From Actinomycetales bacterium (GTDB taxonomy: Bacteria; Actinomycetota; Actinomycetes; Actinomycetales; Cellulomonadaceae), in assembly GCA_020444245.1 (NCBI GenBank), contig JAHLLI010000017.1, forward strand, positions 1 through 64,000: a stretch of 64,000 nucleotides of DNA, written 5' to 3'. Shown piece by piece: positions 15,979 through 24,793 of this stretch; position 1 is the first letter of the stretch, and the number at the start of each line of letters is the position of its first letter. Position numbers and translations under genes: made by a program. The notes beneath the pieces were generated by a model. The model was given only the letters and a program-made list of their open reading frames with translations. It was not told where the DNA came from and searched no databases.

Positions 15979-16772
15979 GCGAGGCCCTCCCCCACCGCAC
16001 GCCCGCCGACCAGCTCGACGAACCTGTCCTCGAGCGTGGCACCGGCGCGCACCTGCTCGACGGTGCCCGCCGAGAGCACCCGACCGGCCGCGATCACCGC
16101 GACGTGCGAGCACATCCGCTGCACGAGGTCCATCACGTGGCTCGAGATGATCACGGTTCCGCCGGAGGCGACGTAGGACGCCAGCAGGTCGCGGATGTTC
16201 GCTGCCGAGACCGGGTCGACGGCCTCGAACGGCTCGTCGAGCACCAGCAACGACGGCGCGTGCACGAGGGCGCACGCGAGCGAGACCTTCTTGGTCATGC
16301 CGGCCGAGTAGTCGACCACCAGCGTGTCCCGGTCGGCGACCAGGTCCACCGCGGCGAGCAGGTCCTGGGTGCGGGCGGTCGCGGTGTCGCGGTCCAGCCC
16401 CTGGAGCAGGCCCGCGTACGTGATGAGCTGGGCGCCGGTGAGCCGGTCGAACAGCCGCATGCCGTCGGGCAGCACGCCGAGGGTGCCCTTGACGTGTTGC
16501 GGGTCCGCCCAGAGGTCGGCGCCCTGGACGAGGACCCGGCCGGCGTCGGGCACCAGCAGCCCGGTGGCCATCGACAACGTGGTGGTCTTCCCGGCGCCGT
16601 TGGGTCCCACCAGACCGTAGAACGATCCGCGCGGCACGACGAGGTCGATGCCGGCCACCGCCGTCTTCTGACCGAAGGACTTCCACAGGCCGTACAGCTC
16701 GAGGGCGGGGCGACCGGGCGTGGGCGGCTGCGCCGGCGGGGGCGGCGGAGGCGGAGGCGGGGTCTGCGTCAC
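15954..16772 (-). CDS. ABC exporter ATP-binding protein with poly-proline N-terminus
   Basis: This 272-residue ATPase has Walker A GPNGAGKTTT, a signature region DYSAGMTKKVSLA and Walker B LLVLDEP, followed by the H-loop SSHVMD. The signature is SAGMTKK, a common variant in ABC-2 exporters. Residues 5-13 are nine consecutive prolines, continuing AQPPTPG, an unusual flexible tail that will need EF-P for translation. The start is GTG 16772, 6 nt after TACGGT. It is the first gene of the pair with the permease downstream. It transports in the export direction by family resemblance; the substrate is unknown. Confidence 0.88.
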   Translation of the reverse strand: MTQTPPPPPPPPPAQPPTPGRPALELYGLWKSFGQKTAVAGIDLVVPRGSFYGLVGPNGAGKTTTLSMATGLLVPDAGRVLVQGADLWADPQHVKGTLGVLPDGMRLFDRLTGAQLITYAGLLQGLDRDTATARTQDLLAAVDLVADRDTLVVDYSAGMTKKVSLACALVHAPSLLVLDEPFEAVDPVSAANIRDLLASYVASGGTVIISSHVMDLVQRMCSHVAVIAAGRVLSAGTVEQVRAGATLEDRFVELVGGRAVGEGLAWLRTSSD

Positions 16773-16778
16773 CCCGCC

Positions 16779-16784
16779 ACCGTA
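16779..16784 (-). promoter_or_regulatory. -10 box, leaderless-type, for ABC exporter pair
   Basis: TACGGT on the minus strand, 6 nt before GTG 16772. No ribosome-binding site fits in the gap. Confidence 0.55.
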
Positions 16785-16890
16785 CGAGACGGAGCCGACG
16801 CGCACGTCGGCCGTCAGACGGATGTTTCGGCGGATCCGTCGGCCGTCGGACGTATCCCTCGTCGCGTCCGGTCGTGTCGGTGGGCGCTGG

Positions 16891-16896
16891 CACGGT
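16891..16896 (+). promoter_or_regulatory. -10 box, leaderless-type, for rmuC
   Basis: CACGGT ends 7 nt before ATG 16904. The first base departs from TANNNT, so this is weaker than the others. Confidence 0.4.
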
Positions 16897-16903
16897 TGCC
16901 GGC

Positions 16904-18205
16904 ATGGACGTGCTGCAGATCGTCGGCCTGCTGGTGCTCGGCGCGGTGGTGGGCGTGCTCAGCGGCTGGGCCGTGGGCGTGGCCCGCGCCGCCGGGCGGG
17001 TGCGCACGGCGGAGCTCGCCGCCGCCCGGGCCACCGCGCGCTGGGAGGCGGACCACGAGGCCTGGGCCCGGCGGGTCGCCGAGCTCGAGGCGGACCGCGG
17101 CGCGGACCGCGAGCGTCAGGCGGAGCAGTTCCGCGCCCTCGCGGCCGACGCGCTGGCCACCAGCAGCGAGCAGTTCCTCGCCCTGGCCCACCAGCGGCTG
17201 GCCGCCGCACAGCAGGTCCACGAGTCGGGGCTGCGCGAGCGCGAGGAGGCGGTGCGCGCGCTGGTCGAGCCGCTGGCGCAGACGCTCGGCGTGGTCCAGC
17301 GTGAGCTGTCCTCCGCCGAGGTCGCGCGGGCGCAGGGCGCGGCGGCCCTGTCCGAGCAGGTCCGGGCCATGCGCGAGTCGTCCGAGCAGCTCCGGGGCGA
17401 GACGGCGCGGCTCGTCACCGCGCTGCGGTCCTCGCACGTCCGCGGGCGCTGGGGCGAGCTCCAGCTGCGGCGCCTGGTCGAGGCGTCGGGGATGCTCCCG
17501 CACGTCGACTTCGTCGAGCAGGACCAGGTCCGCACCGACGACGGGGTGCAGCGGCCGGACCTCGTGATCCGCCTGGCCGGCGGCAAGCGCGTGGTGGTGG
17601 ACGCGAAGGTCGCGTTCCTCGGCTTCCTCGAGGCGGCCGAGGCCACCGACGAGCCGACCCGGGCGGACCGGATGGCCGCCCACGCCCGGCAGGTCCGGGC
17701 GCACGTGGACTCGCTGGCCGCCAAGCGGTACTGGGACGGCGTCGGCGCGGCACCGGAGTTCGTCGTGATGTTCGTCCCGGCGGAGGCGTTCTGGCAGGCG
17801 GCGGTGGAGCTGGACCCCGGCCTGGTCGAGTACGCGTTCGAGCGCAACGTCGTCGTGGCCACGCCGTCGACGCTGCTGGCCCTGCTGCGCACCGTGGGCT
17901 ACGCGTGGCGCCAGGACGCACTCGCCTCCAACGCCCAGGTGGTGCTGGACCTGGGCAAGGAGCTCCACGGCCGGATCGCCACCCTCGGCTCCCACGTCGA
18001 ACGGTTGGGTCGGGCACTGGACTCCGCGGCGACCGCGTACAACCAGACGGTCGCCTCGCTCGAGTCGCGCGTGCTGGTCAGCGCCCGGCGGTTCTCCGCG
18101 CTCGGTGTCGTGGACGCCACGCTCGAGCAGCCACGGATGCAGGAGAACCGGGTGGGGACGGTCAGCGCCCCGGAGCTGGTCGGCGATCTCGTCGAGCTCG
18201 AGTGA
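16904..18205 (+). CDS. rmuC: DNA recombination protein RmuC family
   Basis: RmuC proteins limit DNA inversion and are predicted nucleases with a membrane anchor. This one is 433 residues. It has one N-terminal helix (about 4-24), a long Ala/Glu/Arg-rich coiled coil (about 30-165), then the conserved domain with RGRWGELQLRRLVEASGM, RPDLVIRL, VVVDAKV (the Asp/Lys pair of the restriction-endonuclease-like fold), and a C-terminal helical segment. The start is ATG 16904, preceded by CACGGT 7 nt upstream. It is divergent from the ABC exporter pair, whose promoter is in the same 131-bp gap, and convergent with ispH (15 bp). Confidence 0.9.
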   Translation: MDVLQIVGLLVLGAVVGVLSGWAVGVARAAGRVRTAELAAARATARWEADHEAWARRVAELEADRGADRERQAEQFRALAADALATSSEQFLALAHQRLAAAQQVHESGLREREEAVRALVEPLAQTLGVVQRELSSAEVARAQGAAALSEQVRAMRESSEQLRGETARLVTALRSSHVRGRWGELQLRRLVEASGMLPHVDFVEQDQVRTDDGVQRPDLVIRLAGGKRVVVDAKVAFLGFLEAAEATDEPTRADRMAAHARQVRAHVDSLAAKRYWDGVGAAPEFVVMFVPAEAFWQAAVELDPGLVEYAFERNVVVATPSTLLALLRTVGYAWRQDALASNAQVVLDLGKELHGRIATLGSHVERLGRALDSAATAYNQTVASLESRVLVSARRFSALGVVDATLEQPRMQENRVGTVSAPELVGDLVELE

Positions 18206-18220
18206 CCGGCCGGTCGGTCG

Positions 18221-19213
18221 TCAGTGCGTCGACGCCGGGGCGCGGCGACCATGCGCGTCGTCCTTGCCCGCGGCCTTGAGGTCGGCACGCAGCTCGCGCG
18301 GCAGGGAGAACATCAGGTCCTCGGTCGCCGTGCGCACCTCGCTGACCTCGCCGAACCCGAGCTCGGCGAGCCGGTCGAGCACGTCGCGCACCAGGATCTC
18401 GGGCACCGACGCCCCCGAGGTCACGCCGACCGTGGTCGCGCCCTCGACCCATGCGGGGTCGATCTCGGCAGCGGTGTCGATCCGGTGCGACGCACGCGCC
18501 CCGGCGTCCAGGGCCACCTCGACCAAGCGAACGGAGTTCGAGGAGTTCGCCGAGCCGACCACCACGACGAGGTCGCACTCCGGCGCCATCTTCTTCACCG
18601 CCACCTGACGGTTCTGGGTCGCGTAGCAGATGTCGTCGCTGGGTGGGTCCTGCAGGTTCGGGAACCGCTCGCGCAGCCGGCGCACGGTCTCCATCGTCTC
18701 GTCGACGCTCAGCGTGGTCTGGCTCAGCCACACCACCTTGTCGGGGTCACGGACGACGACGTCGTCCACGTCGTCCGGGGAGTTGACCACCTGGATGTGC
18801 TCGGGAGCCTCGCCCGCGGTGCCCTCGACCTCCTCGTGGCCGGTGTGACCGATGAGCAGGATGTCCAGGTCCGCGTCGGCGAAACGCACGGCCTCCTTGT
18901 GCACCTTGGTCACCAGCGGGCAGGTCGCGTCGATCGTCAGCAGGCGGCGCTCCGCGGCGGACCGGTGCACCGCGGGGGACACCCCGTGCGCGGAGAACAC
19001 CACACGCTCACCCTCGGGGACCTCGTCGGTCTCCTCGACGAACACCGCCCCGCGGGCGGCCAGGGTCGCCACCACGTGCTTGTTGTGGACGATCTCCTTG
19101 CGCACGTAGATCGGCGGGCCGTAGTGCTCCAGGGCCTTCTCGACCGCGATGACGGCCCGGTCCACCCCGGCGCAGTAGCCGCGGGGGGCGGCGAGCAGCA
19201 CACGCTTGGTCAT
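18221..19213 (-). CDS. ispH: 4-hydroxy-3-methylbut-2-enyl diphosphate reductase IspH
   Basis: IspH carries out the last step of the MEP isoprenoid pathway, converting HMBPP to IPP and DMAPP with a [4Fe-4S] cluster. The protein is 330 residues. The three cluster cysteines are C14 ([10 protein letters not shown]), C98 (DATCPLVTK) and C196 (DICYATQNR). The substrate residues SAHGVSP and TSGASVPE are present. The start at ATG 19213 follows TAGACT by 6 nt. It is divergent from xseA, 52 bp away, as in many actinobacteria. The products supply the cis-prenyltransferase at 30.9 kb. Confidence 0.96.
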   Translation of the reverse strand: MTKRVLLAAPRGYCAGVDRAVIAVEKALEHYGPPIYVRKEIVHNKHVVATLAARGAVFVEETDEVPEGERVVFSAHGVSPAVHRSAAERRLLTIDATCPLVTKVHKEAVRFADADLDILLIGHTGHEEVEGTAGEAPEHIQVVNSPDDVDDVVVRDPDKVVWLSQTTLSVDETMETVRRLRERFPNLQDPPSDDICYATQNRQVAVKKMAPECDLVVVVGSANSSNSVRLVEVALDAGARASHRIDTAAEIDPAWVEGATTVGVTSGASVPEILVRDVLDRLAELGFGEVSEVRTATEDLMFSLPRELRADLKAAGKDDAHGRRAPASTH

Positions 19214-19219
19214 GCCCAC

Positions 19220-19225
19220 AGTCTA
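19220..19225 (-). promoter_or_regulatory. -10 box, leaderless-type, for ispH
   Basis: TAGACT, 6 nt before ATG 19213 on the minus strand. The same hexamer precedes ychF. Confidence 0.55.
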
Positions 19226-19265
19226 GGTAGGCCCGCCGATCGCGCCGGATGGGAGGCTTGGGCCC

Positions 19266-20474
19266 GTGACTGAGCTTCCCGCCCGGGCGCTGGAGACCAC
19301 CGCGGAGCAGCCGTGGCCGGTCCGGCACCTGTCGGCCAAGATCGCCGAGTACGTCCACCGGATGCCCGGCGTGTGGGTGGAGGGTCAGCTGGTCCAGCTC
19401 AACCGGCGCGCCGGGATGAGCTTCATGACCCTGCGCGACACCGAGGCCGACGTGTCGCTCAGCGTCGTCGCCCACACCCGCGTGCTCGGCGAGATCGGGG
19501 AAGGCGCGCACGTCGTGGTGCACGCCACGCCGACGTTCTGGAACAAGCGCGGCACGCTCCAGCTCCAGGCGGACACCATCCGGGTGGTCGGCCTCGGCGA
19601 CCTGCTGGCCAGGATCGAGCACCTGCGCGGCGTGCTCGCGGCCGAGGGCCTCTTCGACGCCGACCGCAAGGTCCCGCTGCCCTTCCTCCCCGGCGTCGTC
19701 GGCCTGGTGTGCGGGCGCGAGTCGAAGGCCGAGCACGACGTCGTGGTCAACGCCCGCGCGCGCTGGCCGCAGGTCCAGTTCGTCATCCGCGAGGTCGCGG
19801 TCCAGGGACCCCGTGCGGTCCCCGAGGTCAGCGCCGCGATCGCCGAGCTGGACGCAGACCCGCAGGTCGAGGTGATCGTGGTCGCGCGCGGTGGCGGGTC
19901 GGTCGAGGACCTGCTGCCGTTCTCCAACGAGTCTTTGGTCCGTTCCGCCGCCGCGTGCCGGACGCCGCTGGTCAGTGCGATCGGCCACGAGACCGACGCG
20001 CCCCTGCTCGACCTGGTCGCCGACCACCGGGCCTCGACCCCCACCGACGCGGCGAAGCGGATCGTGCCCGACGTCGCCGAGGAGCGCCGCCGGTTGACCC
20101 AGGCGCGACAGCGCACGGCTGCAGCGGTGGACAGGATGCTGCGCCGGGAGACCGAGCGTCTGGCGGCTCTGCGGTCGCGCCCGGCCCTCGCCGCGCCGAC
20201 CACCCTCCTCGACCGGCACGCCGAGGAGGTCGCCCGGCGGCTCGCGGCGATCCGGCTCGGCCTGGACCGGGTGCTGAGCGCCGGGGCTGCCGAGCTCGAC
20301 CGCCTGCACGCGCAGGTCACGGCGCTGTCCCCGGCCGCGACCCTGGCCCGCGGGTACGCCGTGGTGCAGCGCCCGGACGGCGTCGTGGTACGCCGGCCGC
20401 AGGACGTCGCCGCCGGCGACCCGCTGCGACTACGGGTCGCCCACGGCGAGATCGCTGCGACGGTGGACCGGTGA
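19266..20474 (+). CDS. xseA: Exodeoxyribonuclease VII large subunit
   Basis: XseA is the catalytic subunit of ExoVII, which degrades single-stranded DNA from both ends. It is 402 residues. The N-terminal OB-fold covers about 17-110 (WVEGQLVQLN), followed by the catalytic domain with VVARGGGSVEDLLPF, SAIGHETD and DHRASTPTDAA, and a coiled-coil region for small-subunit binding. The C-terminal segment ends in the typical LARGYAVVQRPDG. The GTG at 19266 is the only sensible start. Its TGA overlaps the GTG of xseB. Confidence 0.95.
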   Translation: MTELPARALETTAEQPWPVRHLSAKIAEYVHRMPGVWVEGQLVQLNRRAGMSFMTLRDTEADVSLSVVAHTRVLGEIGEGAHVVVHATPTFWNKRGTLQLQADTIRVVGLGDLLARIEHLRGVLAAEGLFDADRKVPLPFLPGVVGLVCGRESKAEHDVVVNARARWPQVQFVIREVAVQGPRAVPEVSAAIAELDADPQVEVIVVARGGGSVEDLLPFSNESLVRSAAACRTPLVSAIGHETDAPLLDLVADHRASTPTDAAKRIVPDVAEERRRLTQARQRTAAAVDRMLRRETERLAALRSRPALAAPTTLLDRHAEEVARRLAAIRLGLDRVLSAGAAELDRLHAQVTALSPAATLARGYAVVQRPDGVVVRRPQDVAAGDPLRLRVAHGEIAATVDR

Positions 20475-20761
20475 GCGGGCACGAGCCTCCGGCACGGTTT
20501 ACTAGCCCCGTGGAAGCCCTCCCCGACGACGTCGCCGCGATGACCTACGAGCAGGCCAGGGACGACCTCGTCACGGTGGTCCAGCGCCTGGAGGCCGGCG
20601 ACCAGACCCTCGAGGAGTCCCTCGAGCTCTGGGAGCGTGGCGAGGCTCTGGCCGCCCGGTGCCAGCAGTGGCTGGACGGGGCCCGCGAGCGCCTCGAGGC
20701 TGCCCGGGCCGCCTCGACCGAACCCCCCGCAGCTGACACGGCGACCGCCGAGGAGCAGTGA
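20471..20761 (+). CDS. xseB: Exodeoxyribonuclease VII small subunit
   Basis: XseB is the helical small subunit that decorates XseA. The core is MTYEQARDDLVTVVQRLEAG, with SLELWERGEALAARCQQWL after it, matching the family. The GTG at 20471 overlaps the xseA stop as GTGA and gives 96 residues. A second GTG at 20510 would give 83 residues, closer to the family norm, so the start is uncertain. The C-terminus is a polar Ala/Glu tail. Its stop overlaps the ATG of the next gene (TGATG-type). Confidence 0.92.
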   Translation: MSGHEPPARFTSPVEALPDDVAAMTYEQARDDLVTVVQRLEAGDQTLEESLELWERGEALAARCQQWLDGARERLEAARAASTEPPAADTATAEEQ

Positions 20762-21774
20762 TGCCGGATCTCGACGCCCCGACCGACACCGTCCCCACCG
20801 AGGGCCGGCTGACGCCGTCCGCCGAGACGGAGATGCGCGCCGCGGTCGACTCCCAGGAGCGACGGGCCCTGGTGATCGGCGAGGCCCTGGTCGACGTGGT
20901 CCGGCGCGCCGACGGGACCTTCACCGAGCACCCCGGCGGCTCGCCCATGAACGTCGCGATCGGCCTGGCGCGGCTCGGCCGTGGGGTGGACCTGCTGAGC
21001 TGGTTCGGGGCCGACGAGCGCGGCGCGGGCATCGCGGCGCACCTGGCCGCCTCGGGCGTCGCTGTGGTGCCCGGCTCCGACTCGGCCGACCACACCTCGG
21101 TCGCCACGGCCGTGCTGGACGCGGCTGGAGCCGCGACCTACGAGTTCGACCTGACGTGGCGGGTTCCGGAGCACTGGGCGTCGCCCGCCGCAGCTCCCCT
21201 GGTGGTGCACACCGGCTCGATCGGCGCGGTCCTCGAGCCGGGAGGCGCCGACGTCGCCCGCATCCTCGAGGCGCACCGCGCCTCGGCCACCCTCACCTAC
21301 GACCCGAACGCCCGCCCGACGCTCATGGCGCCGCCCGCACAGACCGCGCCCCTGGTCGAGCACCTCGTGGCGCTGTCGGACGTGGTCAAGGTCAGCGACG
21401 AGGACCTTCTCTGGCTCGAGCCGGGCACCGACCCGCTGGACCACGCCCGCCGCTGGGCGACCCTGGGCCCCGCGGCCGTCGTGGTCACCCGGGGTGGCGA
21501 GGGCGCGGTGGCGGTGACGGCGACCGGGCTCGAGGTCGAGGTGACCGCGCCGCAGGTCACGGTGGCCGACACGGTCGGCGCCGGCGACTCGTTCATGGGT
21601 GGGCTGATCGACGGGCTGTGGTCGGCGGGGCTGCTCGGTGCCGAGCACCGCGGCGCCCTGCGCGCGGCCGGACCCGAGGTGTGGCGCGGTGTGCTGCACC
21701 GCTGCGCGCAGATCGCCGCGATCACCGTGAGTCGCCCCGGCGCCAACCCGCCCACCGCCGCCGAGCTCGACTGA
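20761..21774 (+). CDS. PfkB-family carbohydrate kinase
   Basis: This 337-residue ribokinase-family sugar kinase resembles fructokinases. The N-terminal family signature region GGSPMNVAIGLARLG lies around residue 60. The C-terminal signature is DTVGAGDSFMGG, where the Asp is the catalytic base and the Gly-rich stretch forms the anion hole. The ~35-residue N-terminal extension (MPDLDAPTDTVPTEG...) precedes the fold and is not conserved in my recollection. The ATG overlaps the xseB stop by one base. The sugar cannot be assigned from sequence alone. No transporter or sugar regulator is adjacent; the GH15-like gene next door is on the other strand. Confidence 0.88.
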   Translation: MPDLDAPTDTVPTEGRLTPSAETEMRAAVDSQERRALVIGEALVDVVRRADGTFTEHPGGSPMNVAIGLARLGRGVDLLSWFGADERGAGIAAHLAASGVAVVPGSDSADHTSVATAVLDAAGAATYEFDLTWRVPEHWASPAAAPLVVHTGSIGAVLEPGGADVARILEAHRASATLTYDPNARPTLMAPPAQTAPLVEHLVALSDVVKVSDEDLLWLEPGTDPLDHARRWATLGPAAVVVTRGGEGAVAVTATGLEVEVTAPQVTVADTVGAGDSFMGGLIDGLWSAGLLGAEHRGALRAAGPEVWRGVLHRCAQIAAITVSRPGANPPTAAELD

Positions 21775-21827
21775 GCCCGACCCGCCGCTGACCGCCCCGC
21801 CCGGCCCGCCGCGCGTCCGCGCACCGA

Positions 21828-22916
21828 CTACCCGGCCGAGTCGAGCTCGACGAGCGTCAGCAGCACCAACGCGCAGGTCCAGGCCAGCGGCGCGGCGTCC
21901 GCCGGGGTGCCGTCGGCCAGCACCTTCTCCGGCAGCGACCCCTCCGGTGTGCGGTGCGCGTCGAGCCAGTCGAGCCACGCCTCGGCCGTGTCCCGGTCAC
22001 CGGAGGCCGCCGCGGTGAGCGCGAACAGCGCCGTCGTCGGCGTCCAGGACACCCCGTCGCGCCGCCAGCCCTCGCCGGGTGCGAGCCCGCCGGCCGGCCG
22101 GTGCATGCCGTCGGCCGCCTCGGTCCACGAGGCGCGCACCTCGGGGTCGGGGGGTGCGAACGGCGGCATGAGGAAGGTCACGGCGGTGTCCCGCGCTGCG
22201 CCGCCGGGGTAGCGGGCGTACTCGGGCGCGAACGCCCGCAGCCCCCTGTCCAGGCGCCGCCCGAGCCTCTGCGCCCGGTCCGCGACGGCGCCGGGCAGCA
22301 CAGCGGCGGCCTCGCGGACCCCGAGGCGCAGCGCGGCGACCGTGCCGAGCGTCGGCTGCGACTCGCGGACCTCCCAGTAGTCGCTCCACGGACCGGGCAG
22401 GCCTGTGGCCGGGTCGACGGACGCGTCGACGGCGTCCAGGCAGCCGGTCACCATCGGCAGGAGCGGGTCGAGGGCGGCGTCGTCCCGGGTGACCTCGTAC
22501 CACTCGCCGACCGCCCACAGCACCCAGCCGCAGCCGTCGAGCTGGCGCGACCGGTTGTCCGGGGCCTGACCGGTCGCGGGGTCGTAGCGCGCCTCGAACA
22601 CGCCGTCCGGCGAGGTCATGTGGAACGCGGCCAGGCGGCGCAGGACGCGCGCCGCGTCGTCGGGTCGGCCGATCCGGGTCAGGGCGACCGCCACGAACGA
22701 CGCGTCGCGTGGCCACACGTAGTCCCACCCGTCGATGCTGCCCGCCACGGCGGAGCCGTCGACCAGCACGAGCGAGTCCAGGTCGCGCATCGCCCGCGCG
22801 GCCAGGTCCGCATACCGCGGTGGCCCCGGCATGGGCGCGGACGCCGAGGGCACGGCGCCGACGAGCGCGAGGGCAAGGCCGAGCAGCCCACCGAGCATCG
22901 CCGCGCGGATCCGCAC
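21828..22916 (-). CDS. Secreted glycoside hydrolase, GH15-like (alpha/alpha)6 barrel
   Basis: This 362-residue protein has a Sec signal peptide (MRIRAAML followed by a hydrophobic core, with cleavage likely after SASA near residue 27). The mature part has GWDYVWPRDASFVAVAL, the classic GH15 glucoamylase signature, then DGCGWVLWAVGEWY, WSDYWEVRES and a C-terminal helical half. GH15 enzymes remove glucose from alpha-glucans or trehalose. It is shorter than full GH15 enzymes because the N-terminal beta-domain is absent. I would expect an extracellular enzyme. The general acid should be a Glu in the WEVRES region, but I cannot confirm catalytic competence. Confidence 0.8.
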   Translation of the reverse strand: MRIRAAMLGGLLGLALALVGAVPSASAPMPGPPRYADLAARAMRDLDSLVLVDGSAVAGSIDGWDYVWPRDASFVAVALTRIGRPDDAARVLRRLAAFHMTSPDGVFEARYDPATGQAPDNRSRQLDGCGWVLWAVGEWYEVTRDDAALDPLLPMVTGCLDAVDASVDPATGLPGPWSDYWEVRESQPTLGTVAALRLGVREAAAVLPGAVADRAQRLGRRLDRGLRAFAPEYARYPGGAARDTAVTFLMPPFAPPDPEVRASWTEAADGMHRPAGGLAPGEGWRRDGVSWTPTTALFALTAAASGDRDTAEAWLDWLDAHRTPEGSLPEKVLADGTPADAAPLAWTCALVLLTLVELDSAG

Positions 22917-23013
22917 GCCCGCACGCTATCGCCCGGGCCCCCTAGACTGCGGGCGATCACGGCGGCGGGGGCACGCCGATCCTGACCAGCAGTCGCAGCC
23001 TGAGGAGTCGACG

Positions 23014-23436
23014 ATGACCGCGCCCACGATCAACTTCTGGGCAGTGCTGCTGGCGACCGCGTCGACCATGGTCGTGGGCTCGGTCTGGTACACGCCCAAG
23101 GTGTTCGGGACGTACTGGATGGAGAAGGCCAAGGTGGACCGCGACACCCAGGCCTCGCGCGGCATCCTGCCGATCATCGTCACCGTCGCGGTGAGCTTCG
23201 TGACCGCCGTGGTGCTCGCCGGCGCGACCACCATCACCAACGAGTTCTACCAGGGCACCTACCTGGTCGACGCCCTGGTCACCGGCACCGTCCTCTGGGC
23301 CGGCTTCACCGCCGCCCGGATGATCACGCACGACGCGTTCGAGGCCCGCCCCGCCGGCCTGACCGCCGTCAACCTCGCGCACGAGCTGATCACCGTGCTC
23401 GTCATGGCCCTGGTGATCGGGCTGCTCGGGATCTGA
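23014..23436 (+). CDS. DUF1761-like membrane protein
   Basis: This 140-residue protein has four hydrophobic segments (about 8-25, 52-70, 80-105 and 118-138). The N-terminal pattern NFWAVLLATASTMVVGSVWY followed by WMEKAK is the hallmark of the DUF1761 family (W-Y spacing at the end of helix 1). GAGG is 9 nt before the ATG, and a TAGACT lies further upstream. It stands 8 bp before the M23 peptidase gene in the same direction. The family function is unknown. Confidence 0.75.
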   Translation: MTAPTINFWAVLLATASTMVVGSVWYTPKVFGTYWMEKAKVDRDTQASRGILPIIVTVAVSFVTAVVLAGATTITNEFYQGTYLVDALVTGTVLWAGFTAARMITHDAFEARPAGLTAVNLAHELITVLVMALVIGLLGI

Positions 23437-23444
23437 GCCCGCGC

Positions 23445-24062
23445 ATGGTGGCGGCCGTCGACCTCGCCCTCCCTTTCGAGGGCCGGTGGCTGACCCGCAA
23501 CAGCCCCGCCGACCGCGTGCCCAGCCACGGCACGACCCTGCTGGCGACGTCGTACGCGATCGACTTCGTCCCGGTGGACGAGGCCGGGCGGACGGCGCCG
23601 ATCACGCTCGCTTCGCTCCTGCGCCCGGAGCCTGCCGCGCGGTTCCCCGGGTTCGGCCGCCCCGTCCTGGCACCCGCCCGCGGCGTGGTGGCCGCGGTGC
23701 ACGATGCGGCGCCCGACCATGCGTCCTTCCGCGGGCTGCCGTCGGTCGGGTACGCCCTCACCCAGCGCCGCCGGGCGAGGGCGGGCTGGGTGGAGCTCGC
23801 CGGCAACCACGTCATGATCGAGACGAGCGACGGTCCGGTGGTCGCGGTGTGCCACCTGCAGCGCGGCAGCGTCCGGGTCCGGCTCGGCCAGGAGGTCCGC
23901 CCGGGCGAGGAGCTCGGTCGTTGCGGCAACTCGGGCAACAGCACCGAGCCGCACGTCCACGTCCAGGCGTTCGACCGGGTGGACGTGCAGCGCGCCACCG
24001 CGGTCCCCCTCACCTTCGGCGGCGGGCTCCCGCGCAACGGCGAGGTCGTCGACGCGGGCTGA
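23445..24062 (+). CDS. M23-family (LytM-like) peptidase domain protein without signal peptide
   Basis: This 205-residue protein is a single LytM/M23 domain. The first ligand region reads PSHGTTLLATSYAIDF (H and D of the HxxxD pair), and the second reads CGNSGNSTEPHVHVQ, which contains the HxH zinc motif. M23 enzymes cut peptidoglycan cross-bridges outside the cell, but no signal peptide or transmembrane segment is present. Either it is a cytosolic variant, or export is unconventional. The ATG at 23445 is 8 bp after the upstream stop, so the two are probably co-transcribed. Confidence 0.82.
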   Translation: MVAAVDLALPFEGRWLTRNSPADRVPSHGTTLLATSYAIDFVPVDEAGRTAPITLASLLRPEPAARFPGFGRPVLAPARGVVAAVHDAAPDHASFRGLPSVGYALTQRRRARAGWVELAGNHVMIETSDGPVVAVCHLQRGSVRVRLGQEVRPGEELGRCGNSGNSTEPHVHVQAFDRVDVQRATAVPLTFGGGLPRNGEVVDAG

Positions 24063-24118
24063 CCCGTCGCCTGCCGCCCGCCGCGCCACCTCGGCGCTCG
24101 GCTGCTTTGATGTCGGCC

Positions 24119-24751
24119 ATGACACCTGCCGAGGCCTGGTCCGCGCTGCTCGCCGGCAACGACCGGTTCGTCCGTGGCGAGATGGAGCACCCGTCCCAGG
24201 GCGTCGACCGACGCGGCGCACTGGCCGCGGCCCAGGCTCCGTTCGCCGTGCTGTTCGGGTGCAGCGACTCGCGGGTCGCCGCCGAGATCGTGTTCGACCG
24301 CGGCCTGGGCGACCTGTTCGTGGTGCGCACCGCCGGGCACGTCGTGGACACCACGGTGCTCGGCTCGATCGAGTACGGCGTCCAGGTGCTCGGCGCCCCG
24401 CTCGTGGTGGTCCTGGGTCACGACTCGTGCGGAGCGGTGGGTGCCGCCGCCGACGCCCTGGCCACCGGGGTCATGCCTGCGGGCTTCGTGCGGGCGGTGG
24501 TGGACCGGGTGATCCCGAGCATCGTCGAGCTGCCGTCGGCGTCCGAGGCCCGGTCGGACGGACGCGTGGTCGTGCCGTCACGTGAGGTGCTCGGCCGCGA
24601 GCACCTGCGGCACACCGTCGACATGCTGCTGTCGTACTCGATGGCGCTCGCCGCCGCCGTCGAGGAGGGTCGCTGCGCCGTCGTCGGGGCCGAGTACACC
24701 CTTGCCGAGGGCCGCACGCGCGCCGTCGACGTACGGGGCACGATCGACTGA
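24119..24751 (+). CDS. Beta-class carbonic anhydrase
   Basis: This enzyme interconverts CO2 and bicarbonate. It is 210 residues. The zinc ligands are C48 (GCSDSR), H101 and C104 (GHDSCGA), with the catalytic Asp-Arg pair D50/R52. An ATG at 24110 in the same frame would add three residues. I prefer 24119 because a TTTGAT box precedes it and the family starts TPAEAW near the N-terminus. It is cytosolic. It is monocistronic by spacing, 42 bp before fumC. Confidence 0.9.
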   Translation: MTPAEAWSALLAGNDRFVRGEMEHPSQGVDRRGALAAAQAPFAVLFGCSDSRVAAEIVFDRGLGDLFVVRTAGHVVDTTVLGSIEYGVQVLGAPLVVVLGHDSCGAVGAAADALATGVMPAGFVRAVVDRVIPSIVELPSASEARSDGRVVVPSREVLGREHLRHTVDMLLSYSMALAAAVEEGRCAVVGAEYTLAEGRTRAVDVRGTID

Positions 24752-24793
24752 GCGGGCGCGCGACGGCCCCTGCGCCAGTGCCAGGATGAGGTC

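Noticed and set aside
14266-16176. 636-codon plus-strand frame over the ABC exporter pair
   Set aside because: It is an antisense shadow of the two ABC genes with low-complexity His/Arg/Gly sequence.
19266-20761. Single fused XseA-XseB protein
   Set aside because: The frames differ, and a TGA separates them with a GTGA overlap.
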